Below are positions 1 to 6,553 of a stretch of DNA of 35,000 nucleotides, piece after piece. Under the pieces are notes generated by a model that was given only the letters and a program-made list of their open reading frames with translations, had not been told where the DNA came from and did no database searches. A program made the translations under genes and the position numbers. How positions within the stretch are numbered: the stretch's first letter is position 1; each line of letters opens with the position of its first letter. The stretch is taken from the NCBI RefSeq assembly GCF_001542405.1, contig NZ_LNCD01000038.1, positions 1 through 35,000 of the forward strand, written 5' to 3'. This DNA is from Rhizobium altiplani (GTDB taxonomy: Bacteria > Pseudomonadota > Alphaproteobacteria > Rhizobiales > Rhizobiaceae).

Positions 1-351
1 CGGGCCTGGCTCACAAGGCCGTACCGGTCGAGCACCGCATGCACCGTGCTTCTCGCCGGGATGCGCACGTCGCCGGCCAGACGGCGCACCAGAAGCTCGC
101 GGATCTTGCGCGCCCCCCCAGTGCGGCTTCTCCTGTTTGCAACGAACGATCATCGCCTCGACCGGTTCGGGCAACTGGTTGGCATAGCGCACCGGCCGCC
201 GGGACCGGTCCGTCAGGGCCTCCAGCCCGTCCTCCTTGTAGCGATTGAAGATCTTGTAGCCGGTCTTGCGCGAGATCCCGAACGACCGACACACCTCGCT
301 CATACCTTCGCCCTCCAGCAAACGGGCGACAAATCCAAGACGCTCATCCAT
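1..351 (-). pseudogene. IS481-family transposase, N-terminal part, frameshifted
   Basis: Read from ATG at 351 on the minus strand, the protein starts MDERLGFVARLL and carries a helix-turn-helix region (SEVCRSFGISRKTGYKIFNR, about residues 18-37), followed by DRSRRPVRYANQLP. This is the standard N-terminus of IS481-type DDE transposases. At the run of seven C (113-119, G on the coding strand) the frame shifts. Reading with six bases there restores PHWGARKIRELL and continues to RIPARSTVHAVLDRYG. The DDE catalytic core would lie beyond the window start. The shift is either a real inactivating mutation or a homopolymer sequencing error. IS481 elements normally use one unshifted frame, so programmed frameshifting is less likely. 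The family call is firm; the broken status depends on one base. Confidence 0.75.
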
Positions 352-446
352 GACCGAAGTCTCTCTCCACGGCATCCACACCCCCCGACCAAAATCGAAA
401 AATGTAACCCATGTCTCCGGTACGTTCTGTCACCTATCTCTCAGGT
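1..446 (-). mobile_element. IS481-type insertion sequence, upstream end (cut by window edge)
   Basis: The transposase start lies at 351 on the minus strand, and the DNA upstream of it (352-446) looks like the terminal region of the element. Two imperfect direct repeats of 19 bp, at 403-421 and 428-446, match at 15 of 19 positions and have the form TGTnACCnATnTCTCnGGT. Repeated motifs of this kind at the tips are what I remember of IS481 elements in Alphaproteobacteria, where the transposase binds them. The outer boundary is probably near 446-450. The other end lies outside the window, so completeness and target duplication cannot be judged. Confidence 0.6.
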
Positions 447-595
447 CGGGCATTACGCATTTTCTTCTGTGGACTTTCCCATAAACCTTGGCTGCCGGCC
501 TTTCTCCGTTGCTTACCCCTGTGCACCATGGGTCTGCGCTGTTGTCATCATTGTCGCTTAGACTGCTCGGCGAAAATCACGGATCGGATTTGAGA

Positions 596-856
596 ATGGC
601 GAAGAAGCCGAAACTGGAACATTCAGAGCTTGCCGGTGAGTTTACCGATGATGGCGTGACCGTGCTCGTCGACATCTTCCGTCCGGCGGGCACGAATGGC
701 GACTGGAAAATGGAAGTGGTGACCCAGCACGAGGATCTCATCGAATGGGAAGAGCCCTTCGCGACCGATCGCGAGGCCTTTGACGAGTTCCTGGCGACGA
801 TCGCACGCGAGGGGATCCGAACATTTCTGGAGGAAGAGGACCCGTCCGTCCACTAG
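596..856 (+). CDS. Small acidic conserved hypothetical protein (86 aa)
   Basis: The protein starts MAKKPKLEHSELAGEFTDDG and ends LEEEDPSVH. It has a basic first seven residues and then a strongly acidic body. It has no signal peptide and no membrane segment, so it should be cytosolic. I chose ATG 596 because the homologues I remember from rhizobia begin with M-(A/T)-KKPKLE. The longer frame opening at 488 would add a low-complexity leader that runs into the IS end. I know no function for this family; the pattern of a short beta-rich N-half and a helical C-half is an impression only. It lies between an IS remnant and a broken peptidase gene, yet looks intact. Confidence 0.7.
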   Translation: MAKKPKLEHSELAGEFTDDGVTVLVDIFRPAGTNGDWKMEVVTQHEDLIEWEEPFATDREAFDEFLATIAREGIRTFLEEEDPSVH

Positions 857-916
857 CCCTTGCATCGTCGCGAAGGCGCGCGGCCGGCCGGCAAGCGGAG
901 AATTGCTCGCAGCGCT

Positions 917-1513
917 CTACGTTCCGGAATATTGGTCCGCTCTCGGGCCGGCCAGCGTTACTTGCCAGGCGCTTCTGTCGTTGAAGTTCTGGCTCGCCAG
1001 GAAAGTATATCCCGTGCTTGCCCAGGGTTTTACTTTGCCTGCAAGATTGTCGAGGACATAGTCGCCGGATCTCAGTCGGGCCAGCAGGACGACATGGTTG
1101 TTGCCGCGGCGATCGATGACAACCGAAAGCGCCAGTTTGTTCGACGCAAAGCCGGCGCCCAGCAAGGTTTTCAGCTTCAGTAGGGCATAGTCTTCGCAGT
1201 CGCCTTTGTTGTTGATGGGAAGCGACCAGTATTCGGATTTCCCCGATGTCTGTGCGTCCGTCGCTGGCGTGACGCCAGCGTTGACCTGCCGGTTCACCTT
1301 TTGAAGAAAAGGCATAGCCTTGTCGTCGGTCATCTCGTGGCCGCCGTTGCCATGGCAAAGCCAAGTATAGCGCGTGCAAGCCGAAGGGGAAGCCTATCGG
1401 CGCTCCAATGGCGCGTGATGCGCGCAGGGTGGATCCTGCATAGCTCTCACCAGAAAACGCGTGAAAACAAGCGTGAACGCCGCGAAAGCTGCCAAGGTCC
1501 GCATCGAAAACAT
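917..1513 (-). pseudogene. BTLCP transglutaminase-like cysteine peptidase, interrupted by an in-frame stop
   Basis: Residues encoded by 917-1333 give the core of the bacterial transglutaminase-like cysteine proteinase family. They include GDCEDYALLK with the catalytic Cys, NNHVVLLARL with the His, and YVLDNLAGKVKPW with the Asp/Asn. Upstream in the same frame homology continues as ACTRYTWLCHGNGGHEM, matching the paired cysteines before the core in relatives. A TAG at 1394-1396 then follows. Beyond it the same frame contains a signal-peptide-like start, MFSMRTLAAFAAFTLVFTRF, from ATG 1513 or 1504. The gene is therefore full length but split by one amber codon. Translation of the core from ATG 1333 would give a 138-aa protein without export signal and without the Cys pair. 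Family members are periplasmic and often partner with LapD/LapG-like systems, but no such partner is nearby. Confidence 0.7.
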
Positions 1514-1540
1514 CCTATCGGCTGAGTGCTGCGCAACCAA

Positions 1541-1615
1541 GGTGGCGGTAACCAGGGCGGCGGTAACGAAGGCGGCGGTAACCAGGGTGGTGGAAACCAG
1601 GGTGGTGGAAACCAC
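1541..1615. repeat. Five tandem copies of a 15-bp glycine-rich repeat
   Basis: Five consecutive 15-bp units of the type GGTGGCGGTAACCAG fill this stretch, with small changes such as GAA for CAG and GGA for GGT. Read on the plus strand in the frame beginning at 1541 they encode GGGNQ-GGGNE-GGGNQ-GGGNQ-GGGNH, followed by one more His and TAA at 1619-1621. In that frame a TGA lies at 1523 and the only nearby start is GTG 1526, so a complete plus-strand gene is not evident. Read on the minus strand the array lies just upstream of the BTLCP signal peptide. It may be the tail of a lost glycine-rich protein. Confidence 0.8.
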
Positions 1616-1708
1616 CACTAAGGCTTATCTTACACGGCGACCAGCCTCAGTTCAGAGAAGCAAAGCCCGGCGTATGTCTGGGCTTGGTCATTTCATCGTT
1701 GAGCAGTC

Positions 1709-2034
1709 TCAAAATCTGAAGCCAACGCCGACGGTAACAACGTTCTGATTGAAATCGGTGTCTATGCCCAGCAGGACTTTGCTGCCGTAGTCGTTGTAAC
1801 GATATTCCACGCGCCCGAAGATGTTGTAGTCGAGACCGGCTCCGGCTGTCCGCCCTGAGAACTGGCGTCGAAGCTGTTCCAGGTGAAAACTGGTGCTGCC
1901 GGTACAACCGCGGCCGCCGGCCGCCCGCTCATAAGATCGGGGGGCGACGCCGCCCCTGCAAGACAAATGAAGGCCGCCGAGGCGGCAGCGATACGAAAAT
2001 ACGCGATAAATCCCTCCCCTATGACAAGGTCCAC
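1709..2034 (-). pseudogene. Outer-membrane beta-barrel protein (Omp25/RopB-like), internally deleted remnant
   Basis: From ATG 2034 the minus strand encodes a signal peptide and mature start (IAAASAAFICLAGAASPPDL, then SGRPAAAVVPAAPVFTWNSF), which is how small rhizobial Opa/Omp25-type porins begin. The C-terminal barrel end, AGLDYNIFGRVEYRYNDYGS through TVGVGFRF with the terminal Phe typical of outer-membrane proteins, is encoded at about 1709-1840 in a different frame. The two parts meet at roughly 1840-1870, so about 100 or more residues of the usual 200-plus residue barrel are missing and the frame is broken. The remnant cannot make a barrel. The family assignment rests on the two ends only. 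Confidence 0.7.
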
Positions 2035-2126
2035 TCGCCTTGCGCACCGGTCGGGCTAGGTCCGATCGGTGATCGCGAACGTGGCCCTGCCTGAACGGGT
2101 CCATTACGAATTTCTGATGTAGAGGA

Positions 2127-3716
2127 CTACTGGAGAGGAGTGCGGAGCGCTTTTCCGTTGGCCAATGTCTCGTGACGGTCAAGGGCGAACGAGCGCGTTT
2201 CTTCGGCGGGCATCGCCTTGCCGAAGAGATAGCCCTGTCCGACATCGCAGCCGAGTTGAAGCAGGTGGCCGAGTTGGCGATGCTCTTCAATGCCCTCGGC
2301 GGTGGTCTGTATGTTGAGGCTGCGCCCGAGCCCAAGCATGGCGCGGATGATTTTTTCCTGACGCTCATCATCGCGATACGTTGCGATGAAGCTCTTGTCG
2401 ATCTTGATCTTGTCGAAGCGATAGCGGGCGAGCTGGGCGAGGCTGGAGTAGCCGGTGCCGAAATCGTCAAGCGCGATCTGAACGCCTGCATCGTGGAGTT
2501 CATCCAGGATGATTGCGGCTACCGCCGGATCCTGGATCAGGGCATTTTCGGTGATCTCGATCTCCAGACGACTTGGCGGAAGACCATTTGCCGACAACAC
2601 CTTGAAGATGCGCGAGGCCAGCAGCTTGTCCTCCATCTGCACCGGAGAGACATTGAAGGATAGGGTAACATGGTCGTCCCAGGCCAGGGCGTCTCTGCAG
2701 GCCTGCGCCAGAAGGTCTTCGAAAAGCTCGGTGATCAGTCCGGTCTCTTCGGCAATGCCGATGAACTCCGGCGGCGGAATGGCGACGCCTTCTTCGTCCG
2801 TCCAGCGAGCGAGCGCTTCGAAGCCGCAGACCGTGCCTCTCTTGAGATCGATCAACGGTTGATAGAAGGGGCGGATGACCTTTTGCTGAATTGCGACGCG
2901 CAGCTTGGATTCCAGCGTCGCGCGCTTTGCCACCTTGTCCTGCATCGAGGCTTCGAACACCATGTGGTGGTTGGGGCCGCGTGACTTCGCCTCGTACATG
3001 GCGAGGTCGGCTCGGTGGGCCGCGTCCTCGAGCGGCTCTTGACCCTGCTCCCAGCGATCGTAGCCGACGCTGGCGCCGACTTCGACCGCGAACCCGTTGA
3101 TGTGAATGGGCCGTGTTACGGCTTGAATGAGCAAACGCGCGAAGCGTTCTTCATGGCGGGAGGAGAGGCCAAGCGCAACGACGACGAACTCGTCGCCGCC
3201 GAAGCGATAGACGCAGTCCGCGTTTCCGATTGCGCAGATCCGTTTTGCCACCTCGATCAGAAGGGCGTCGCCGCCATTGTGGCCGACAAGGTCATTGACC
3301 TTCTTGAAGCCATCGAGGTCTATCGAGAAGATTGTAACGTTCTGCTCCCACTCGTCACCTTCGACGTCGGTCTTCGTCCTTCGCGGCAGGACTTTCCGTT
3401 CGAACGCATAGCGGTTGGGAAGTTTGGTGAGGTGGTCGTGGGTTGCTGTCCAGTCGGCCTTGGCCTGAGCGGTGGCCCGCAGCTCCATCTCCTTGCGCAA
3501 ATCGACAATGCGCAGGATCGAATAGACGAAGCTCATCGCCCCGCCGATGCCAAGGGCGAGGACGAGCTTGTCTGCACCATAGCTTTCGTAGGCGCCGACG
3601 AAGGCGACCACACAGTTATCCAGTTCCAGGATTGCACCGACGAGCCATAGCGTTACCCCCAACGCCATGACCAACAAGCATTGCCTCCCGGCCCTGCTCT
3701 GGAAGAATACCGGCAT
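2127..3716 (-). CDS. Membrane-bound GGDEF-EAL cyclic-di-GMP signalling protein (529 aa)
   Basis: This is a diguanylate cyclase and/or phosphodiesterase acting on c-di-GMP at the inner membrane. Two hydrophobic segments lie at about residues 13-31 and 50-70 with a short loop between, so there is no sizeable periplasmic sensor. The GGDEF domain (about 90-255) keeps the active-site motif GGDEF at 173-177. The product-inhibition I-site is degraded, with GNAD where RxxD is expected just before it. The EAL domain (about 270-515) keeps EAL at 300-302, the NVSP motif and DDFGTGYSSL at 417-426, which carries metal and loop-6 residues. Both activities are therefore possible; in many such fusions the EAL activity dominates. 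The gene stands alone between the porin remnant and a small membrane-peptide gene. Confidence 0.93.
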   Translation of the reverse strand: MPVFFQSRAGRQCLLVMALGVTLWLVGAILELDNCVVAFVGAYESYGADKLVLALGIGGAMSFVYSILRIVDLRKEMELRATAQAKADWTATHDHLTKLPNRYAFERKVLPRRTKTDVEGDEWEQNVTIFSIDLDGFKKVNDLVGHNGGDALLIEVAKRICAIGNADCVYRFGGDEFVVVALGLSSRHEERFARLLIQAVTRPIHINGFAVEVGASVGYDRWEQGQEPLEDAAHRADLAMYEAKSRGPNHHMVFEASMQDKVAKRATLESKLRVAIQQKVIRPFYQPLIDLKRGTVCGFEALARWTDEEGVAIPPPEFIGIAEETGLITELFEDLLAQACRDALAWDDHVTLSFNVSPVQMEDKLLASRIFKVLSANGLPPSRLEIEITENALIQDPAVAAIILDELHDAGVQIALDDFGTGYSSLAQLARYRFDKIKIDKSFIATYRDDERQEKIIRAMLGLGRSLNIQTTAEGIEEHRQLGHLLQLGCDVGQGYLFGKAMPAEETRSFALDRHETLANGKALRTPLQ

Positions 3717-3842
3717 GCTTTACTCCATCTCCACCCGGGCGCTGATGTATCATGGAAGTCTGAAGCGTTTGTTGAAATCAAAGGGCGATTTCTTGTTATC
3801 GAATCGCTATCACAGCGTGTGAACTGGCTCGAAAGCCGCGGT

Positions 3843-3874
3843 GAAAAACGAGGCGAGCGCTTGGTCGCTCGCCT
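3843..3874 (-). terminator. Rho-independent terminator for the 37-aa membrane peptide
   Basis: A perfect 9-bp stem (AGGCGAGCG at 3851-3859 pairing with 3866-3874, six-base loop) is followed on the minus strand by CGTTTTTC. It sits directly after the stop of the small gene ending at 3882. Confidence 0.8.
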
Positions 3875-3881
3875 GTTGTTC

Positions 3882-3995
3882 TCAAAGTCTGGTTAGAAGG
3901 GTGACGCTGATGACGAGCAGGAGAAGCATCCCGGCGCCAGTCATACGTAGCAGACGCGTGCGTCGCATCCGCGCGCCGCTCCAATCATAGGGCAT
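3882..3995 (-). CDS. Small single-pass membrane protein (37 aa)
   Basis: This short gene encodes MPYDWSGARMRRTRLLRM followed by a hydrophobic stretch, GMLLLLVISVTLLTRL, to the stop at 3882. The layout is a basic N-terminus and one C-terminal membrane helix. The start at 3995 is supported by a strong Shine-Dalgarno AAGGAGGA about seven bases upstream (4003-4010), and the gene is followed by a good terminator. Both make it a real, independently expressed small gene although it is very short. Function is unknown. Such one-helix peptides often modulate membrane complexes, but nothing here shows a partner. A hairpin, CCCGAC-GGT-GTCGGG (about 4028-4042), lies in its upstream region. Confidence 0.7.
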   Translation of the reverse strand: MPYDWSGARMRRTRLLRMTGAGMLLLLVISVTLLTRL

Positions 3996-4100
3996 GCAAA
4001 GTCCTCCTTGGGGCAAGGATTGACAGCCCGACGGTGTCGGGTCGAGAAACTATTGCATCGATTGCTTGCGTAAGGCTGGACTAAATTATCGCCCTGAAAA

Positions 4101-4664
4101 TTAGGTGGTTTGTCCTTCGAAGCGCAGGGACCAGCGGCTTCCGTTGCTGGTCATGTGAGCGACGGCGAGCGGTTCGATATCGGTAATCCAGAATGATGAC
4201 AGGGGGGCATTCAGCGTGCCGATGATGGCTGCTCGGATGACCGTCGCATGGGTAATGGCGATGATGTTACCGCCGGACTGCAAGTGCTCGCGCATCCAGC
4301 CGTTTACACGCATGCACACGGCAGCGATCGCCTCGCCACCATGCGGGGCTTCCTCCGGTTGCGCCATCCAGGCGGCAAGGTTCTCGGGTTCCGCTTGCTG
4401 GATCTCGGCGATCGAACGGCCCGCCCAGCGGCCAAAATCGCAATCGGCGAGCGCCTCGGAAACTTCCGGCTGCAAGCCAAGCGCGCCGGCCGTCTGCCGC
4501 GCGCGCAGCGTCGGGCTGGCGAAGACGCTGCCGGCGTGCCGCAGGCGTGGGGTGATTGCCCGTGTGGCAATGATTGCCTTTTCATCCAGCGGTTCGTCCT
4601 GCGGGAAGCGCGCCTCGCGGTTGGCGGCCGTCGGGCCGTGGCAGATCCAGGTAAGGCGCGTCAT
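4101..4664 (-). CDS. Histidine phosphatase superfamily protein with CHG in place of RHG (187 aa)
   Basis: The fold of phosphoglycerate-mutase/CobC-like phosphatases is evident. The N-terminal strand carries the phospho-accepting His9 in TWICHGPTAA, SPTLRARQTA at about 51-59 gives the second Arg, CDFGRWAG lies at about 75-82 and ITHATVIRAA, with the second catalytic His139, follows. The usual first Arg of RHG is Cys8. I remember rhizobial relatives with the same CHG, so this is probably a family trait and not a fresh mutation. I chose ATG 4664 because TRLTWICHG is the normal domain start. The gene is divergent from the riboswitch-controlled cbtBA genes. A role in cobalamin metabolism, for example on an alpha-ribazole phosphate-like substrate as for CobC, is an inference from that position. 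Loss of the Arg could lower or change activity. Confidence 0.8.
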   Translation of the reverse strand: MTRLTWICHGPTAANREARFPQDEPLDEKAIIATRAITPRLRHAGSVFASPTLRARQTAGALGLQPEVSEALADCDFGRWAGRSIAEIQQAEPENLAAWMAQPEEAPHGGEAIAAVCMRVNGWMREHLQSGGNIIAITHATVIRAAIIGTLNAPLSSFWITDIEPLAVAHMTSNGSRWSLRFEGQTT

Positions 4665-4720
4665 CACGTTCGTTATCTCCGGATATCGGGGAGCGTGGCC
4701 CGCCGCTGCATGAAGTTTCG

Positions 4721-4748
4721 TTGACAGGTTCGAAGCGCCAGATATAAC
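4721..4748 (+). promoter_or_regulatory. Sigma70-like promoter of the riboswitch-cbtBA transcript
   Basis: A perfect -35 box TTGACA (4721-4726) is separated by 16 bases from TATAAC (4743-4748). Transcription would start near 4755, at the start of the cobalamin riboswitch. It lies 57 bases upstream of the divergent phosphatase start. Confidence 0.75.
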
Positions 4749-4754
4749 GGTGAT

Positions 4755-4856
4755 GTTGTGGGTTTGGAAACCGGTGAAATTCCGGTGCGGTCGCGCCACT
4801 GTGATCAGGACGAGGATACCTCGGACTGGAAGTCAGACCCTGCCACGCAACGATTC
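4755..4856 (+). ncRNA. Cobalamin (B12) riboswitch upstream of cbtB
   Basis: Conserved blocks occur in the right order: GGAAACCGGTGAAATTCCGG (about 4766-4785), GCGCCACTGTGATC (4793-4806) and the B12 box AGTCAGACCCTGCC (4831-4844). These are the core of adenosylcobalamin-type riboswitches. The element lies between the promoter and the cbtB ribosome-binding site (AGGAGG at 4877-4882). B12 binding is expected to switch off the downstream cobalt-uptake genes, probably at translation since no U-rich terminator follows. Exact ends are approximate. Confidence 0.9.
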
Positions 4857-4887
4857 TCGACTGAACGCGTCATTCCAGGAGGAATAC

Positions 4888-5097
4888 ATGTCTTACACTA
4901 CTTTTGCGCCCGTCGCCGCACCGGCTCCGATTCCGGTTGGCGAGCTTTTGCCTTGGGCCATCTTCGGCGGTCTGCTGATGCTCATCGCCATCTATTTCGT
5001 CGGTACTGAAGAGGGCGCGATGGCGCTTTTCAACGGTATGTACGTGCACGAGTTCGTGCATGACGGCCGGCATCTCCTCGGCTTCCCCTGCCACTAA
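4888..5097 (+). CDS. cbtB: CbtB family cobalt transporter subunit (69 aa)
   Basis: This is a small inner-membrane protein with one transmembrane helix (about residues 20-38) and a C-terminal histidine cluster, VHEFVHDGRHLLGFPCH (His54, 58, 62 and 69, plus Cys68). That cluster is characteristic of CbtB and could bind cobalt. The ATG at 4888 has an AGGAGG Shine-Dalgarno five bases upstream and gives the usual family length of 60-70 residues. It is the first gene after a cobalamin riboswitch and is followed 13 bases later by cbtA. The pair is a predicted cobalt uptake system of B12-producing bacteria, first described from comparative genomics. The transport mechanism is not deducible here. Confidence 0.93.
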   Translation: MSYTTFAPVAAPAPIPVGELLPWAIFGGLLMLIAIYFVGTEEGAMALFNGMYVHEFVHDGRHLLGFPCH

Positions 5098-5110
5098 GGG
5101 AGTTCCGGAC

Positions 5111-5854
5111 ATGGTTGGAAATCTTTTGCTTCGCGGCATGCTCGCGGGGATGATCGCTGGCGTCCTCGTTTTCGCCTTTGCGCATACTTTCGGCGAGCCG
5201 CTTGTCGACCAGGCGATCGCGTTCGAGGAGGCGGCCGCCCAGGCGGCGGGTGAAACTGCTGAGCCTGAAATCGTCAGCCGCGCCACGCAGGCGGGCCTTG
5301 GCCTTTTTACCGGTGTAATGGCCTACAGCATTGCTGTCGGCGGCCTGTTTGCCCTCGTATTCGCCTTTATCCAGGGGCGGTTCAGCAATCTGAGCGCCCG
5401 CGGGACCTCTGCCCTCATCGCCGTTGCGGCGTTTGTCGCTATCGTGATCGTACCCAACATAAAATATCCGGCCAATCCGCCGGCAGTCGGCAATCCCGAC
5501 ACCATTGGCGTCAGGACCGAACTGTTTTTCCTGATGATCGTCGTTTCGATCGCTGCGCTTGTAGCGGCAATTGCGCTTGCACGCCGCCTCACGCCGCGGT
5601 TCGGTGTGTGGAATGCGGCAATCGCGGCAGGTCTGGCCTATGTCGGTTTCATCGGCCTCGTGCAGTATCTGCTGCCGCCGATCAACGAGGTTCCGGAGAA
5701 TTATTCGGCTATGGTTCTCTGGCGTTTCCGTACGACCACGATCGGGATGCACGCCATCCTATGGGGCGTTCTTGGCCTGGCCTTTGGTGCTCTGGCCGAG
5801 CGCAAGCTCGGTGCCGCACCCAGGCTCAGCGCTCGCGCGTCGGTCTTCCATTGA
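5111..5854 (+). CDS. cbtA: CbtA family cobalt transporter, membrane subunit (247 aa)
   Basis: This is a polytopic inner-membrane protein with about five to six hydrophobic segments, at roughly residues 5-25, 60-86, 97-116, 138-158, 168-187 and 211-230. The first helix holds AFAHTFGEP with a His that is a plausible metal ligand, and NIKYPANPPAVGNPDT is the loop signature I associate with CbtA. ATG 5111 follows the cbtB stop closely and matches the usual start MxxNLLLRGMLAG. Expression should be coupled to cbtB and repressed by B12 through the upstream riboswitch. CbtA is the main membrane part of the predicted CbtAB cobalt importer. Confidence 0.93.
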   Translation: MVGNLLLRGMLAGMIAGVLVFAFAHTFGEPLVDQAIAFEEAAAQAAGETAEPEIVSRATQAGLGLFTGVMAYSIAVGGLFALVFAFIQGRFSNLSARGTSALIAVAAFVAIVIVPNIKYPANPPAVGNPDTIGVRTELFFLMIVVSIAALVAAIALARRLTPRFGVWNAAIAAGLAYVGFIGLVQYLLPPINEVPENYSAMVLWRFRTTTIGMHAILWGVLGLAFGALAERKLGAAPRLSARASVFH

Positions 5855-5862
5855 TCGGAGAA

Positions 5863-5884
5863 GGCTCCGGAGCAATCCGGAGCC
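5863..5884 (+). terminator. GNRA-loop hairpin after cbtA
   Basis: A perfect 9-bp stem (GGCTCCGGA at 5863-5871 with 5876-5884) is closed by a GCAA tetraloop, nine bases after the cbtA stop. There is no U-tract, so it may be a partial terminator or an RNA-stabilising 3' end for the cbtBA transcript. It separates cbtA from the next gene, which starts 12 bases later. Confidence 0.55.
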
Positions 5885-5895
5885 TGTCCTCAGAG

Positions 5896-6507
5896 ATGAC
5901 CAGTCGGCGTCCCATTTTTCTTGTAGCCATGATCGCTGTCCTGCAGCTTTGGTCCGTCGCGGCCGACGCGCACCAGCGGAGCAGCAGCGGTTCCCAAAGC
6001 GGCATCGCGATCGCCGAGATCTCACATGGCGAAATGGTCATGATGGCGGAGTATCGCGATCGGATCATTGATCTCGCGGCGCGTGCCACGGACACGAACG
6101 AGCCGTTCCGACGCGTGCTGAACTATGCGCAGATCCAGCATGCCTATTGTCTCTGGGGCAAGATGCCGGGCGGGGTGACCGACGAGGCCAGTCCATTCAA
6201 TGAATGCTCGCACGCCTACCTCGCGGCAACGAAGGCCGTGCTGCTGTCGATGCGCAACATGGGCGCCGAGGCGGAAGAGGCGGAGGCCATCGTTTCTGCG
6301 ATCGATGCCGGCATGGTGTTGCGCGGTCTGGCGCTGATCACCTGCGAGTTCAGCGGTGAGGCGTTCAACACTGCGGATGTCGTTCGCCCGGTATGGAGGA
6401 TTGTTCCCTTGCATCCCGGCAGCATGGTGACGGTTACCGGCTTCGCGGCGGTGTTGCTGGCTGCGGCATATTGTGGACGGCGGCTGCTTCGGTGGATCGC
6501 GCCCTGA
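5896..6507 (+). CDS. Unrecognised exported protein with C-terminal membrane anchor (203 aa)
   Basis: I do not recognise this family. The sequence begins with a signal peptide (MTSRRPIFLVAMIAVLQLWS, cleavage probably after ADA near residue 25). Then come a low-complexity Ser/Gln/Gly stretch, a helical domain of about 150 residues, and a final transmembrane helix (VTGFAAVLLAAAYCG) ending in basic residues. The domain contains scattered Cys (HAYCLWG, NECSHAY, ITCEFSG) and His residues that could bind metal or form disulfides. ATG 5896 was chosen because the signal peptide begins there, although no strong ribosome-binding site is visible. It follows cbtA by 41 bases across a hairpin, so it may be co-transcribed under the B12 riboswitch. 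A link to cobalt handling is a guess from position. Confidence 0.7.
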   Translation: MTSRRPIFLVAMIAVLQLWSVAADAHQRSSSGSQSGIAIAEISHGEMVMMAEYRDRIIDLAARATDTNEPFRRVLNYAQIQHAYCLWGKMPGGVTDEASPFNECSHAYLAATKAVLLSMRNMGAEAEEAEAIVSAIDAGMVLRGLALITCEFSGEAFNTADVVRPVWRIVPLHPGSMVTVTGFAAVLLAAAYCGRRLLRWIAP

Positions 6508-6553
6508 CGAAACCTGCTCCGGCAGACCGTCCTTAATTTAACCCTGAGCGGCT

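Noticed and set aside
11..292. Minus-strand 93-aa open frame at the left edge
   Set aside because: It is an out-of-frame reading of the IS481 transposase; the real frame starts at 351.
1541..1615. CRISPR-like array
   Set aside because: Units are 15 bp, contiguous and without spacers; it is a simple coding-type tandem repeat.
1461..1748. Plus-strand 95-aa frame starting with GTG and running through the repeat
   Set aside because: It reads the repeat in the wrong frame, is antisense to the BTLCP signal peptide and has no recognisable protein features.
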